Source: HGM04593 sp045644465 (GTDB lineage Bacteria > Bacteroidota > Bacteroidia > Bacteroidales > Bacteroidaceae). From it: 46,932 bases of DNA. The first letter of the stretch is position 1. Every line of letters starts with the position of its first letter. Below the pieces are notes generated by a model. The model worked only from the letters and a program-made list of their open reading frames with translations, did not search any database and was not told the origin of the DNA. The translations under genes and the position numbers were made by a program. The stretch covers positions 1-46,932 of the forward strand of contig JAZRGV010000055.1 in the NCBI GenBank assembly GCA_045644465.1, in the 5' to 3' direction. Below, piece after piece: positions 16,838 to 26,656 of this stretch.

Positions 16838-17482
16838 TTACTTTAAGTCGTTTCTCCACTCACTTGGGTTGGCACGCCACTCTTTCAATGTTGGCATAAC
16901 GTCCTCTGTGATGTAGCCTGTCTCTTTGGCCGCCTCAAGAACAGCCTCATAGTCGGTGAGTGTGATGAGCTTGACGCCTGCATTGGCAAAAGCTTCTGTT
17001 GCAACTTCAAAACCGTATGTGAATGATGCAACCATACCGATAACCTCTACGCCTGCTGCACGAAGTGCGTCAACGGCACGAAGGCTGCTGAGTCCTGTAG
17101 AAACAAGGTCTTCTACAACAACTACTTTAGCACCTGGATAAACATCGCCTTCAATTTGGTTGCCCATGCCATGGTCTTTTGCCTTTGGACGAACATACAC
17201 GAATGGTTTTGCAAGTTCCTCGGCAACAAGTGCACCCTGTGCAATGGCACCTGTAGCTACGCCTGCTACGATGTCTGCTTCGGGGAACTCCTGAAGAATG
17301 AGGTTTGCAAGGCCCAACTTAACACGTGTGCGCAACGCGGGGAATGACAATGTCTTGCGGTTGTCGCAATAGAAAGGTGACTTCCAGCCCGAAGCCCATG
17401 TGAAAGGCTGCTCTGGTTGTAGTTTGACTGCTTTGATGCTGAGCAATTCTGCTGCAAGCAAAAGTTTTGATTTGTCTGCCAT
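16838..17482 (-). CDS. pyrE: Orotate phosphoribosyltransferase
   Basis: A 214-residue cytosolic enzyme that makes orotidine 5'-monophosphate from orotate and PRPP in pyrimidine synthesis. The PRPP-binding signature VVVVEDLVSTGLSS is intact, and WASGWKSPFYCDNRK is the conserved N-terminal substrate segment. Family-typical length. It heads a two-gene unit with the SRPBCC gene. A weak -7-like box (TATCTTCG, 17524-17531) lies upstream. Confidence 0.97.
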   Translation of the reverse strand: MADKSKLLLAAELLSIKAVKLQPEQPFTWASGWKSPFYCDNRKTLSFPALRTRVKLGLANLILQEFPEADIVAGVATGAIAQGALVAEELAKPFVYVRPKAKDHGMGNQIEGDVYPGAKVVVVEDLVSTGLSSLRAVDALRAAGVEVIGMVASFTYGFEVATEAFANAGVKLITLTDYEAVLEAAKETGYITEDVMPTLKEWRANPSEWRNDLK

Positions 17483-17562
17483 AATTTATGCTTTTATTTG
17501 GGTTGTTTTTCTGTTTTGCTCTGCGAAGATAGGAAATTGATTTTAAAAATCATCGATATGGG

Positions 17563-17901
17563 CTATTTTGTTTGTGTATATCCCTCTTTTTTCAATATTT
17601 CGATGACTTTCTCCTTAAACTCGCCTTGGATGAGTATCTCTCCCTCCTTCACGCTGCCACCTACGCCACATTTGGTCTTAAGTACTTTGCCAAGTTCTTT
17701 CATGTCGGCTTCGGTGCCAATGAAATTTTTTACAATGGTTACTGTTTTTCCTCCTCTATGGTTCTTCTCAATGCTTACTCTCAGCTTCTGCTGTTGCTTG
17801 GGAAGTGTCTCATTTTCCTCCTTTTCATCGGTGGTATAGGCAAAATTGGGGTTGGTGGAATAGACTACATTCAGCCTCTCTTTCCAATCGTTCTTTTTCA
17901 T
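17563..17901 (-). CDS. SUI1/eIF1 (YciH) family translation factor
   Basis: A 112-residue protein with a variable charged N-terminus (residues 1-35) and a SUI1 domain from about residue 38 to the end, including RGGKTVTIVKNF, LGKVLKTKCGVGGSV and ILIQGEFKEKVIEILKKEGY. Bacterial YciH-type proteins are thought to bind the small ribosomal subunit and affect start-site choice. It sits 80 bp from pyrE on the same strand and is divergent from rex. Confidence 0.92.
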   Translation of the reverse strand: MKKNDWKERLNVVYSTNPNFAYTTDEKEENETLPKQQQKLRVSIEKNHRGGKTVTIVKNFIGTEADMKELGKVLKTKCGVGGSVKEGEILIQGEFKEKVIEILKKEGYTQTK

Positions 17902-17959
17902 TCTTGTTGTCAGTTTTTATATATTTCTGTCCGCTAATATACAATATTCTTGGTATAAA

Positions 17960-17991
17960 TTTCAATACCTCGTAAAATAACTTTAATTTTG
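17960..17991 (+). promoter_or_regulatory. Candidate promoter of rex
   Basis: TTTC (17960-17963, one mismatch from TTTG), 20-nt spacer, perfect TAATTTTG (17984-17991). It gives a leader of about 28 nt before the rex ATG. No clear Rex operator (TTGTGA-N6-TCACAA) is visible by eye. Confidence 0.55.
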
Positions 17992-18026
17992 CTTCGTTAT
18001 TATAACATCACGCGCATTAAGAGTTT

Positions 18027-18695
18027 ATGATCAATCCAATGAGAATAGAGAAAGTGCCAGAGCCGACGTTGCGTCGTTTACCTTGGTATCTGTCTGTTTG
18101 CCGTTTGTTGAAGCAACGCGGTGAACAGTATGTGTCGTCAACAGGTCTATCCAAAGAAACAAATATTGTTGCATCACAGATAGCAAAGGATTTGTCGTGC
18201 GTGAATATTGTTGGTCGCACAAGGGTGGGATATGATATAGATAATCTGCTCGAGGTGCTCGAGGATTTCTTGGGTTTTACCCGTATTCACAAGGCCTTTC
18301 TTTTTGGCGCAGGGCGTTTGGGTAGTGCATTGCTCAACGACTCCGGTCTCAAACAGTTCGGTCTCGAGGTAGTGGCTGCTTTTGATACCAGTGCCAAAGT
18401 AGTGGGGCATAGCGTGGCGGGAATACCGGTATATCACACCAATGAGCTTGAGGCTATGATGCGACGCTATAATGTGAAGATAGGAATACTTACTGTGCCT
18501 ATCGATAGGGCGCAGGAGGTTGCCGATAAGATGGTTGTATGGGGTATTAAGGCTATATGGAACTTTACCCCTCTGCGCATTCGTGTTCCCGAGAATATCG
18601 TGGTCCAGAACACTTCGTTATACGCGCATTTGTCGTTGATGTTTAACCGTCTCGAAAGCATTGAATGTGAATTAGAAACAAACGAAAGAAAATGA
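18027..18695 (+). CDS. rex: Redox-sensing transcriptional repressor Rex
   Basis: A 222-residue DNA-binding regulator that senses the NADH/NAD+ ratio and usually represses fermentation and respiration genes. The N-terminal winged helix includes VSSTGLSKETNIVASQIAKDLS and GYDIDNLLEVLEDFLG. The Rossmann domain begins with GAGRLGSAL (Gly94, Gly96, Gly99). The domain-swapped C-terminal helix is present. Its last four bases overlap the start of the FAH gene (ATGA), so the two are translated together. It may control the genes that follow, which include T9SS genes, but no operator was found. Confidence 0.96.
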   Translation: MINPMRIEKVPEPTLRRLPWYLSVCRLLKQRGEQYVSSTGLSKETNIVASQIAKDLSCVNIVGRTRVGYDIDNLLEVLEDFLGFTRIHKAFLFGAGRLGSALLNDSGLKQFGLEVVAAFDTSAKVVGHSVAGIPVYHTNELEAMMRRYNVKIGILTVPIDRAQEVADKMVVWGIKAIWNFTPLRIRVPENIVVQNTSLYAHLSLMFNRLESIECELETNERK

Positions 18696-19306
18696 AGATA
18701 ATCGCTGTTGGAAAAAACTATGCTGAACACGCTTATGAGTTTGACGGAACGGTTGACCGTCCGCAAGTCCCATTGATTTTTATGAAGCCCGATTCGGCGA
18801 TAATAAAGAATGGCAAACATTTCTATGTGCCCGACTTTCTGGGACGCGTTGATTATGAGGCGGAAATTGTTGTGCGCATAAATAAATTGGGAAAAAGTAT
18901 TCCGGCGCGTTTTGCTCATCGTTATTACGATGCCATAACTGTAGGTATTGATTTTACAGCTCGTGATATGCAACGCGGATTAATAGAGAGGGGTGAGCCT
19001 TGGGATTTGAGCAAGGGCTTTGATGGCTCGGCTGTGCTTGGTGAATTCTATCCTGTAGGTAATATTGACATAAATAATATGGATTTTTCCCTTACCATTG
19101 ACGACGATGTAGTGCAGCGGGCTAATACGTCGCAGATGTACTTCTCGGTGGATGAAATAATTGCTTATGTAAGCCGTTTCTGTACATTGAAAACCGGCGA
19201 CCTTATATTCACCGGTACGCCGGCCGGAGCAGGTGAAGCAAAGATAGGAACTCACCTCAAGGGTTATATAGGGGAAAAGAAAGTTTTGGATTTTCATGTA
19301 AGATAA
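18692..19306 (+). CDS. Fumarylacetoacetate hydrolase (FAH) family protein
   Basis: A 204-residue protein of the small FAHD1-like branch of the FAH fold, which covers acylpyruvases, oxaloacetate decarboxylases and 2-hydroxyhepta-diene-dioate isomerases. Visible motifs are FMKPDSAI, the metal ligands in DYEAEIVVRI, DFTARDMQ, SKGFDGSAVLG and FTGTPAGAG. Metal-dependent cytosolic enzyme; the true substrate cannot be told from sequence. It starts within the rex stop and ends 4 bp before porU. Confidence 0.9.
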   Translation: MKIIAVGKNYAEHAYEFDGTVDRPQVPLIFMKPDSAIIKNGKHFYVPDFLGRVDYEAEIVVRINKLGKSIPARFAHRYYDAITVGIDFTARDMQRGLIERGEPWDLSKGFDGSAVLGEFYPVGNIDINNMDFSLTIDDDVVQRANTSQMYFSVDEIIAYVSRFCTLKTGDLIFTGTPAGAGEAKIGTHLKGYIGEKKVLDFHVR

Positions 19307-19310
19307 ACCA

Positions 19311-22300
19311 ATGAAAATGAATGTAAAAAGATTAATATCTGCCTTTTTGTTGCTATCTCCATTATGGATGCAGGCGCAATTTGTATCGGTCGATTGGGCT
19401 TCGTCACGTGGCGACTCCATATTGCCTGTTTGTATTTCTGTGGTTGATTTGCCTGCAGATTACGCCAATTATACCTATTCAGCTCATATAGAATATCCTG
19501 AATATCAAAAAATGACTGCCGAAGAGGTTGCTCGTTACGCGCTAATAGCAAAAGAAGTGTTTGGACAGCCTGTGATAGAGTGTAATGTCGGCATACAAGC
19601 TAAGCGTCCGCAGTTGGATGTGGCTTTCCTTCCTGTGGTGTTGCGGGGTGGTGAATATTACCGTTTGAATTCGTATAAGTTGGTTGTTGATAAAGCTCCC
19701 TCTGCAATTAAAAGAACATCTGCTTCTCGTTCGGTGAATGAGAGATATGCAGCAAATTCTTTGCTTGCACAGGGCCGGTGGGTACGTGTGTCAGTAAAAG
19801 ATGACGGCGTACACAAGATAACTGACAGCGAATTGAAAAAGATGGGTTTCTCAAATCCCGATAAGGTTCGTCTGTTTGGCTACGGCGGACATATTCTGCC
19901 CGAGACATCTCTCGAAACCTTGCCCGATGACTTGCAGGAGGTGCCGCTATGGCGTGAAAAAGGCTTTGTGCTGTTCTATGCAAACGGTGTTATGAAGTGG
20001 AACTACAAGAATAGCCGTTTTTTACATGAACAGAATGTATATTCCCAGTATGGCTGTTATTTCCTTACCGAAGGCGATGAGCCAATGGCGTTCCCCACAG
20101 AAGAGATAAAAGAGGAACCTTCGTTGGTGGTAACGGAGTATCCCGACTATGCAGTTGTTGATAACGACAAGAAAAGCCACTGCAAGTATGGACGTGTGCT
20201 TGTCGATGATTATGATTACTCTTTGGGCCGCGCCGTTGAATATAAAATACCTATAACAGGCGTTGCCAATAAAGCCGGAATTCTTGATGTCTCGTTCGCA
20301 ACGAACGGATTGGGCCGAAGCGAAGTAAGCGTACTTATAGGTGATAAATCAATAGGAACCTTTGTTGTAACAGCCAATAACTCGGGCGAGGTGGGTAAGC
20401 TTGTAAGTAGCAAATTGAATGTCAAGGATGCCATGGCCGATAATATGTCCGTCTTTATTGTTCAAAAAGTTACCGATTCCGCGGTGAATGGATTTCTCGA
20501 TTATATCCGCGTTAACTATACCCGCAAGTTGGCTTTGCGCGGCTCACAAACTATTTTTAGGGGCAAAACGACAACTGCGGAATATGCGTCGTTTGAGATC
20601 GATGGATGTACGGGCAATTCGCGTGTGTGGGACGTCTCTTCTTCTGTTCCCTGTGAGCTGAAAGGTAAATTGTCGGGCAATCGCTATTCTGTTGTAGCAT
20701 CATCAAATCTGCAAAATCAATACGTTGTTTTTGATATAAACGGGCAGTTCCCATCTGTTGAGTTTGTGGAAGAGGTTGCCAATCAGAATCTGCATGCTAT
20801 TGAGCAGGCCGATATGGTGATAATAATCCCCTCTAATGGTGTGTTGAGATCGGCTGCAGAGAGGCTTGCCGACGCGCACCGCAGTATTGACAGTCTTACT
20901 GTTGAAGTGGTTACGGCACAACAGTTATATAACGAGTTTTCGTCAGGAACCCCTGATGTTACTGCATATCGTCGTTTTATGAAGATGTTGTACGACCGGG
21001 CAACTACAACTGAAGATGCACCAAAGTATCTGCTTATGTTCGGTGACTCTTGGTACGATAATCGTCTGATAACATTCCCTAATCTGAAACAAGAGGATTA
21101 TCTGCTTTGCTATGAGTCGGCAAACTCTGTTGATGCTGTGCGTGCATATGTGTTTGAGGATTATATGGGTATGCTCGATGACAATGAAGGAGGTAACCAT
21201 AAAATCGACAAGGTGGATGTCGGTGTCGGACGTTTCCCGATAACCTCGCTTCCGGTGGCAAATGATATCGTCAACAAGATTATAGCTTACATGGAAAATC
21301 GTGAGGCCGGTGCTTGGCAGAATGTGGTGGCTATATTTGGCGACGATGGCGATATCGCTATTCCAAACCAACATATGAAAGATGCTGAGGCTGTGGCTAA
21401 GGTGATGAGTGATTTTTATCCTTCATATATTGTTGATAAGATATATTGGGACGATTATACAGCCGAGAAAACAGCTGTAGGATTGCGTTACCCCGAGGTT
21501 ACAAGAGCTATTAAGAATCGTCTCGACAAAGGTGCACTCATCGTTAACTATTCAGGGCATGGAGGCGAACGACTATTGTCGCATGAAATGACGTGGAAAG
21601 CTTCGGATATGAAGGAACTGAAATCCCCACGTATTCCTTTCTGGATTACTGCTTCGTGCGATATTGGTCCTTTTGACAGAAGTGATAATTCTATAGCAGA
21701 AGTGGCTTTTGTTAATCCTGCAGGTGGAGCTATCGGTTTCTTGGCAACAACAAGAACTGTTTTGCAGAGCTACAATGCTGTTCTTAACAAAGAATTCATG
21801 AAGCAGTTGCTCTCGCCCGTAACAGGCGGTGAGGCAACAGCTGTAGGTGATGCTTTGCGTATGACAAAGTGTAATCTTATAGCTATGGGTGGTGATATGA
21901 GTGAGAATAAGTTGCAGTATGTGCTGTTTGGTGACCCTGCGCTGAAACTTAAATTGCCTGGTTATAGCATACGTGTAGATAAAGTGAATGGTGTACCTGC
22001 GGGCACTCCTGTGCAGGCTGCTGCAGGTGGATCGCTTACGGTTGAAGGAAGCATAGTAACACGTGACGGCGCACCTATGGATAATTTCAATGGTTCGTTG
22101 TATGCAAACCTGTTCGATTGTGCCGAGGATGTGAAAACACTCAATAATGCAGGTCTTGGTGTCTTTGAATATACAGCATATAACAAAATGTTATTCTCGG
22201 GTAGCGATTCTGTGCGCGGAGGTAGTTTTAAGATTGAGATGCCTGTCCCTATGGATATCAGCTACGATAACAAAAGCGGAATGCTCAACCTTTTTGCAGT

Positions 22301-23054
22301 AGATTCAGCAAAGGTGCGTATGGCGCAAGGACACTTTGAAGGTTTTACCGTTGGTGGAACCGCCGAAAATATGGAAAACGACGGTGTTGGCCCAAGCATA
22401 AAACTATATTTGAATGCACCATCTTTCATCAACGGCGACAAGGTTAATTCAACACCTTGTTTGTGGGTGGAATTGTCCGATGAAAACGGTATAAATACTG
22501 TTGGTTCGGGTGTGGGACATGATATCGTTGCTATAGTTGATAACGATCCCGTGCATACATATAATTTAAACAGTCTTTATACTCCGATTGCCGGAGATTA
22601 CAAACAAGGAAAGATTATGTTGCCGTTGAATACTCTTGATGCCGGCGAACACACTCTTATGGTGCGTGCGTGGGATTTATACAACAATTCCTCGGTAGCA
22701 AAGATAAACTTTGTGGTAGAGCCAGGATATCTGCCCGATATCTTTGAATTCAACATAGAGGGCATGCCTGTTGTGAGTGGAGAGGCTTCGGAGCTCGTCG
22801 TAACACATAACCGTCCGCAGAGTGAGATAGAGGTTGTTCTTGAACTATTCAGCATTCAGGGGCAGGCTCTTTGGAAAAATGTTGAACGTGTGGTGTGCGA
22901 TGGTATGGAATATCGTTATTCCTGGAACGGAACAGCGCAGGACGGACGTCCTTTGACAACCGGAGTATATGTCATAAGGGTTTACATTGTTTCAGACAGT
23001 GGTATCTCCGAACCAAAGAACCTAAAATTGGTTATAGTAAACAATAAAAAGTGA
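19311..23054 (+). CDS. porU: Type IX secretion system sortase PorU (C25 gingipain-like peptidase)
   Basis: A 1247-residue protein with a signal peptide (residues 1-23, ending MQAQ). PorU sits at the cell surface with PorV, removes the C-terminal targeting domain of T9SS cargo and links cargo to anionic lipopolysaccharide. The C25 catalytic region (about residues 490-860) includes YLLMFGDSWYDNR, NYSGHGGERLLSHE with catalytic His750, and ITASCDIGPFD with catalytic Cys783. The C-terminus has an Ig-like tail and a YSWNGTAQDGRPLTTGVYVI segment similar to FlgD-like/CTD folds. It is followed by porV after 38 bp, the usual pairing. Confidence 0.93.
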   Translation: MKMNVKRLISAFLLLSPLWMQAQFVSVDWASSRGDSILPVCISVVDLPADYANYTYSAHIEYPEYQKMTAEEVARYALIAKEVFGQPVIECNVGIQAKRPQLDVAFLPVVLRGGEYYRLNSYKLVVDKAPSAIKRTSASRSVNERYAANSLLAQGRWVRVSVKDDGVHKITDSELKKMGFSNPDKVRLFGYGGHILPETSLETLPDDLQEVPLWREKGFVLFYANGVMKWNYKNSRFLHEQNVYSQYGCYFLTEGDEPMAFPTEEIKEEPSLVVTEYPDYAVVDNDKKSHCKYGRVLVDDYDYSLGRAVEYKIPITGVANKAGILDVSFATNGLGRSEVSVLIGDKSIGTFVVTANNSGEVGKLVSSKLNVKDAMADNMSVFIVQKVTDSAVNGFLDYIRVNYTRKLALRGSQTIFRGKTTTAEYASFEIDGCTGNSRVWDVSSSVPCELKGKLSGNRYSVVASSNLQNQYVVFDINGQFPSVEFVEEVANQNLHAIEQADMVIIIPSNGVLRSAAERLADAHRSIDSLTVEVVTAQQLYNEFSSGTPDVTAYRRFMKMLYDRATTTEDAPKYLLMFGDSWYDNRLITFPNLKQEDYLLCYESANSVDAVRAYVFEDYMGMLDDNEGGNHKIDKVDVGVGRFPITSLPVANDIVNKIIAYMENREAGAWQNVVAIFGDDGDIAIPNQHMKDAEAVAKVMSDFYPSYIVDKIYWDDYTAEKTAVGLRYPEVTRAIKNRLDKGALIVNYSGHGGERLLSHEMTWKASDMKELKSPRIPFWITASCDIGPFDRSDNSIAEVAFVNPAGGAIGFLATTRTVLQSYNAVLNKEFMKQLLSPVTGGEATAVGDALRMTKCNLIAMGGDMSENKLQYVLFGDPALKLKLPGYSIRVDKVNGVPAGTPVQAAAGGSLTVEGSIVTRDGAPMDNFNGSLYANLFDCAEDVKTLNNAGLGVFEYTAYNKMLFSGSDSVRGGSFKIEMPVPMDISYDNKSGMLNLFAVDSAKVRMAQGHFEGFTVGGTAENMENDGVGPSIKLYLNAPSFINGDKVNSTPCLWVELSDENGINTVGSGVGHDIVAIVDNDPVHTYNLNSLYTPIAGDYKQGKIMLPLNTLDAGEHTLMVRAWDLYNNSSVAKINFVVEPGYLPDIFEFNIEGMPVVSGEASELVVTHNRPQSEIEVVLELFSIQGQALWKNVERVVCDGMEYRYSWNGTAQDGRPLTTGVYVIRVYIVSDSGISEPKNLKLVIVNNKK

Positions 23055-23092
23055 AAAAAGTAGTTATATACTATGTCCTTTTATGAAAAAAT

Positions 23093-24283
23093 ATGAATAT
23101 GACAAAGAATAGAATATTATCAATCCTTTTTGTTGTGCTTATGACATTGCCTGTTTGGGCGCAGAAAGATTTGTTTAACCCTGTGTATACAGGTGTAACT
23201 TCGCTTTCCATAGCACCTGACGCGCGTGCCGGAGCGCTTGGAGATGTTGGTGTGGCAACCGAGCCCGATGCAAATTCGCAGTATTGGAACCCTGCCAAAT
23301 ATCCTTTTACTATAGCGCGTGCAGGTGTATCGATGTCATACACTCCTTGGCTTCGTCAAATTGTGAGTGATATTGACCTTGTGAACCTTGCTGGTTACTA
23401 TCGCATTGGCGACTATTCGGCAGTGAGTGCTTCTCTTACATACTTCTCATTGGGAGAGGTTATTGCCGAGGAGATAATGACAATTAAACCATACGAAATG
23501 GCATTGGATGTGGCCTACTCACGTATGCTATCCGAAACATTCTCGGCTGCCATTGCATTGCGTTATATTCATAGTGACTTGCAATACGACTACACCGAAG
23601 ATATGTCGGCCGGTAATGCTTTTGCTGCCGACATTGCATTGTACTACAATAAATATCTTTTTGCCGGAAACCGAGAGTGTTTGCTTGGCTTGGGATTGAA
23701 CTTGTCGAACATTGGTACGAAAATATCATACGACGGTGGTGCTACAAACGAGTTTATTCCAACGAATATGCGTCTCGGTGCGTCGTTCCTAGTTCCTATT
23801 GATGAATATAATACAATATCATTCAGTCTCGACCTTAACAAGTTGATGGTTCCTACAAAACCTTCATATAGTCAGTTCCTTGCCGAGAAAAACTACAATC
23901 AGGGCGATAACTCATACTATTCGGAATATCAATCATGGATCGACGAGTCGGGCTACAATGATATTTCGCCTATCTCGGGTATCTTCAAATCGTTTGCCGA
24001 TGCTCCCGGTGGCTTTAAAGAGGAGTTGAGAGAAATCTACGGTGGTGTGGGTGTTGAGTATTGTTATAATCAGCAATTCTCGCTTCGTGCAGGTTATCAC
24101 TATGAGGATGCATATAAAGGTAACAGAAAATACTTTACTTTGGGTGCCGGTTTCCGTATGAGTGTATTCTCTCTCGATGCGGCATACCTAATATCTACCG
24201 CACAGAGCAATCCACTCGACCAGACATTGCGTTTCTCGCTCTCATTCGATATGGATGGCTTGAAAGATCTTTTCCGTCGCTAA
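23093..24283 (+). CDS. porV: Type IX secretion outer membrane protein PorV (LptO)
   Basis: A 396-residue outer membrane beta-barrel of the FadL-like PorV family, with a signal peptide ending in VWAQ (ATG at residue 1 or 3). The characteristic N-terminus follows: TSLSIAPDARAGALGDVGVATEPD, here split across residues around 37-60, then NSQYWNPAKYPF. The C-terminus alternates strands and ends FSLSFDMDGLKDLFRR. PorV shuttles cargo from the translocon to PorU. The gene is directly downstream of porU and 13 bp before ispF. Confidence 0.92.
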   Translation: MNMTKNRILSILFVVLMTLPVWAQKDLFNPVYTGVTSLSIAPDARAGALGDVGVATEPDANSQYWNPAKYPFTIARAGVSMSYTPWLRQIVSDIDLVNLAGYYRIGDYSAVSASLTYFSLGEVIAEEIMTIKPYEMALDVAYSRMLSETFSAAIALRYIHSDLQYDYTEDMSAGNAFAADIALYYNKYLFAGNRECLLGLGLNLSNIGTKISYDGGATNEFIPTNMRLGASFLVPIDEYNTISFSLDLNKLMVPTKPSYSQFLAEKNYNQGDNSYYSEYQSWIDESGYNDISPISGIFKSFADAPGGFKEELREIYGGVGVEYCYNQQFSLRAGYHYEDAYKGNRKYFTLGAGFRMSVFSLDAAYLISTAQSNPLDQTLRFSLSFDMDGLKDLFRR

Positions 24284-24296
24284 AAAAAGTACTGTT

Positions 24297-24773
24297 ATGA
24301 TAAGAGTTGGCTTTGGTATCGATGTACATAAATTTGTAGAAGGACGTGACCTATGGATTGGTGGCGTGAAGATTCCTTACGAGTTTGGCTTGGCAGGACA
24401 TTCCGATGCAGACGTGCTTATACATGCCATTTGTGACGCACTGTTGGGTGCCGCAAATTTGCGCGACATAGGCTATCAGTTCCCCGATACATCCGATGAA
24501 TTCTTGAATATCGACAGCAAAATTCTGTTGCGTCGCACAGGTGAACTGCTTAAAGCAAAGGGTTATACGATTGGTAATATCGATTCTACAGTAGCAGCTC
24601 AGGCACCTAAATTAAATCCTCATATTCCTGAAATGCAGCAGGTGATGGCTGATGTGCTTGGTATTGATGTCGATTGCTTGTCAATAAAAGCCACAACAAC
24701 CGAGAAACTTGGTTTCGAAGGACGTAAGGAGGGTATAACAGCTTATGCAACTGTGCTTATAAGCAAAGAATAA
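24297..24773 (+). CDS. ispF: 2-C-methyl-D-erythritol 2,4-cyclodiphosphate synthase
   Basis: A 158-residue enzyme of the MEP isoprenoid pathway that forms the cyclic diphosphate. Metal ligands Asp9, His11 (GIDVHKF) and His43 (DADVLIHAICDALLGAA) are intact, and HSDAD and KATTTEKLGFEGRKEGI are family signatures. Typical length. The next gene begins at the base after its stop codon. The product feeds undecaprenyl phosphate synthesis, for which uppS is also in this window. Confidence 0.97.
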   Translation: MIRVGFGIDVHKFVEGRDLWIGGVKIPYEFGLAGHSDADVLIHAICDALLGAANLRDIGYQFPDTSDEFLNIDSKILLRRTGELLKAKGYTIGNIDSTVAAQAPKLNPHIPEMQQVMADVLGIDVDCLSIKATTTEKLGFEGRKEGITAYATVLISKE

Positions 24774-25598
24774 ATGAATTATCGTTCAAAAAAAATATGT
24801 AATGCAATGTTGTTTATTATAGCAACATTGCTTTTCTCGTCTTGTGCCTCGCTATCGCCCAATGGAGTGGGGCGCGTGAAGCGTTATTCATTTGCCGATG
24901 AGGCTGTTCCCGATGAGTTTGATGGTTATAAGATAGCTTTTGTTTCCGATATTCACTATCCCAGCCTGTTTACCCAAAAGCGTTTGCGTAAACTTACTCG
25001 CAGGTTACAAAAAGAGTCGGCCGATCTGCTTCTTTTAGGTGGCGATTATGTAACGTCTGACAATTATTTGGACGAGCTGTTCGACTCTCTTTCGGCGGTG
25101 AACCCTGACGATGGGGTGTATGCTGTGCTTGGTAATCACGAACGGCGTTATAAGGAGTCGGCAATACTGGCTATGAACAATTATGATATTGTGTTGCTTG
25201 CCGATAGCATCGTCTCCATAGAGCGTGGGGATAATGTGATATATCTTGTGGGTATATACGACAGCTTTTCTTATGATTCACTTGTTGTGCAACCAACAGA
25301 AACTATTGATGAGGAGGCTTTTGTGATGTTGCTTTGCCATACTCCCGACTATGCCGAACGTTCATCGACTACTGCCGATATTGTCTTCTCCGGGCATACT
25401 CATGGTGGCCAAGTAAGTCTGTTCGGGCTTTATACACCTGTGAAAAATACGCAATATGGCAACCGTTTCTTGCGTGGAATGAACGAAACAACTTCGGGGG
25501 CATCGGTCATTACCACCACAGGAGTGGGAACGTCGAGGCGTAAAGTGCGTTTTTGTGTTCCCAGTGAGTTGGTCTTCGTTACATTGAAAAAAATGTGA
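24774..25598 (+). CDS. Membrane-anchored metallophosphoesterase
   Basis: A 274-residue calcineurin-like phosphoesterase. The N-terminus is a lipoprotein-type signal (LLFSSC, Cys24). The metal motifs are complete: FVSDIHYP (Asp59, His61), LLGGDYV, LGNHERR, the later LCHTPDY and SGHTHGGQ. This spacing resembles YaeI-like phosphodiesterases, some of which act on UDP-diacylglucosamine or other lipids. Substrate is not deducible. It starts directly after the ispF stop, so the two are translationally linked. Confidence 0.88.
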   Translation: MNYRSKKICNAMLFIIATLLFSSCASLSPNGVGRVKRYSFADEAVPDEFDGYKIAFVSDIHYPSLFTQKRLRKLTRRLQKESADLLLLGGDYVTSDNYLDELFDSLSAVNPDDGVYAVLGNHERRYKESAILAMNNYDIVLLADSIVSIERGDNVIYLVGIYDSFSYDSLVVQPTETIDEEAFVMLLCHTPDYAERSSTTADIVFSGHTHGGQVSLFGLYTPVKNTQYGNRFLRGMNETTSGASVITTTGVGTSRRKVRFCVPSELVFVTLKKM

Positions 25599-25633
25599 TA
25601 CCCGGCACCTGTGTTATGGTGTGTTACAGATAA

Positions 25634-26656
25634 TCATCCTATAAGGAAACGCCCAATTATTGTTTTTAACAAAGCTTTTGTACCTATATATGATAAAGTG
25701 AGAGTCGATATAAAAAACAGGAATGGAAACAGAATAACGTGATTTGTTGCGAATGTGTCCAGATGTAGTATCTCTTTTGCAACCGAAGATATCAACAAGG
25801 TCTGTATCCAATAGTGCAAAACATAGATTCCGTAACTCGTTTTATTAAGTTCTTTGAATACTTTGCTTTTGTACCATGTGCCGGTAGAATTCCTTATGCA
25901 CCAATTGGTTACATACCAAATGAATAATACAATGGCAATATGGGCGAAATTTACAAAGCCTCCTCGCTCCTCTTCACATTCAGAGAATCTTGTAGTATAT
26001 AGAAACTCTAATACGTATATTGCAACTAATACCACCAACCAGAATTTTCTTTTGTTTAGATAATCATATAATTGGTTTCTGTAAGGTGATATAACATAAC
26101 CAAAATAAAACCAGAAGAACCATTCCGGTAGGTACTGTATGCCCATAATTCCTAATTGGGGCAATTCGAAAAAGAGTACACAGAAACTGATTATAAGCAG
26201 AAATATTTTTAAATAAAGGGTATGGCTACGGGTGACAAAACAAGAAAGTCGTGTGAATATGAAACACCAGAACAGGGTTGTTATGAACCATAGATGGGCA
26301 AGCCATCCCGATATAAGAATCTTAAAGCTGAACTCCATTCCCGTTGTTAACATATAAATTGCCGTAAAAACGAAGTATGGTATAATGAGCCTTTTGAACT
26401 TGTTCTTGAACAATTCTGTAAATGTTGGGTATTTGTTCCTTTCTCGTTCCAGATACGAAAATAGGAATCCGGAAATAAAGACAAATAGAGGCATACGGAA
26501 ATTTAATACGTATTGGTTAATTGCATAGTATAGATCTTTGTATGTCTCGGTCATGTTTGGGAAATTGTCCCAATACATCATACCATATGCATGAAATGCA
26601 ACAACCATAACTGTTGCCAATGAACGTAAGACAACAACATCGTATAATTTCTTCAT
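25634..26656 (-). CDS. Acyltransferase 3 family membrane protein
   Basis: A 340-residue integral membrane protein with about ten hydrophobic segments. The first helix carries the catalytic-type His (VVAFHAYGM) and the N-terminal loop has the RMPLFVFISGFLFSY motif. This family O-acetylates or succinylates surface sugars using acyl-CoA. It is convergent with the phosphoesterase gene and interrupts the plus-strand run. Its upstream region (26657-26952, 296 bp) holds only a small GCAAAC/GTTTGC hairpin (26695-26710) and a weak minus-strand promoter candidate (TTTA, 19 nt, TACTTTCG at 26749-26779). Confidence 0.88.
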   Translation of the reverse strand: MKKLYDVVVLRSLATVMVVAFHAYGMMYWDNFPNMTETYKDLYYAINQYVLNFRMPLFVFISGFLFSYLERERNKYPTFTELFKNKFKRLIIPYFVFTAIYMLTTGMEFSFKILISGWLAHLWFITTLFWCFIFTRLSCFVTRSHTLYLKIFLLIISFCVLFFELPQLGIMGIQYLPEWFFWFYFGYVISPYRNQLYDYLNKRKFWLVVLVAIYVLEFLYTTRFSECEEERGGFVNFAHIAIVLFIWYVTNWCIRNSTGTWYKSKVFKELNKTSYGIYVLHYWIQTLLISSVAKEILHLDTFATNHVILFPFLFFISTLTLSYIGTKALLKTIIGRFLIG

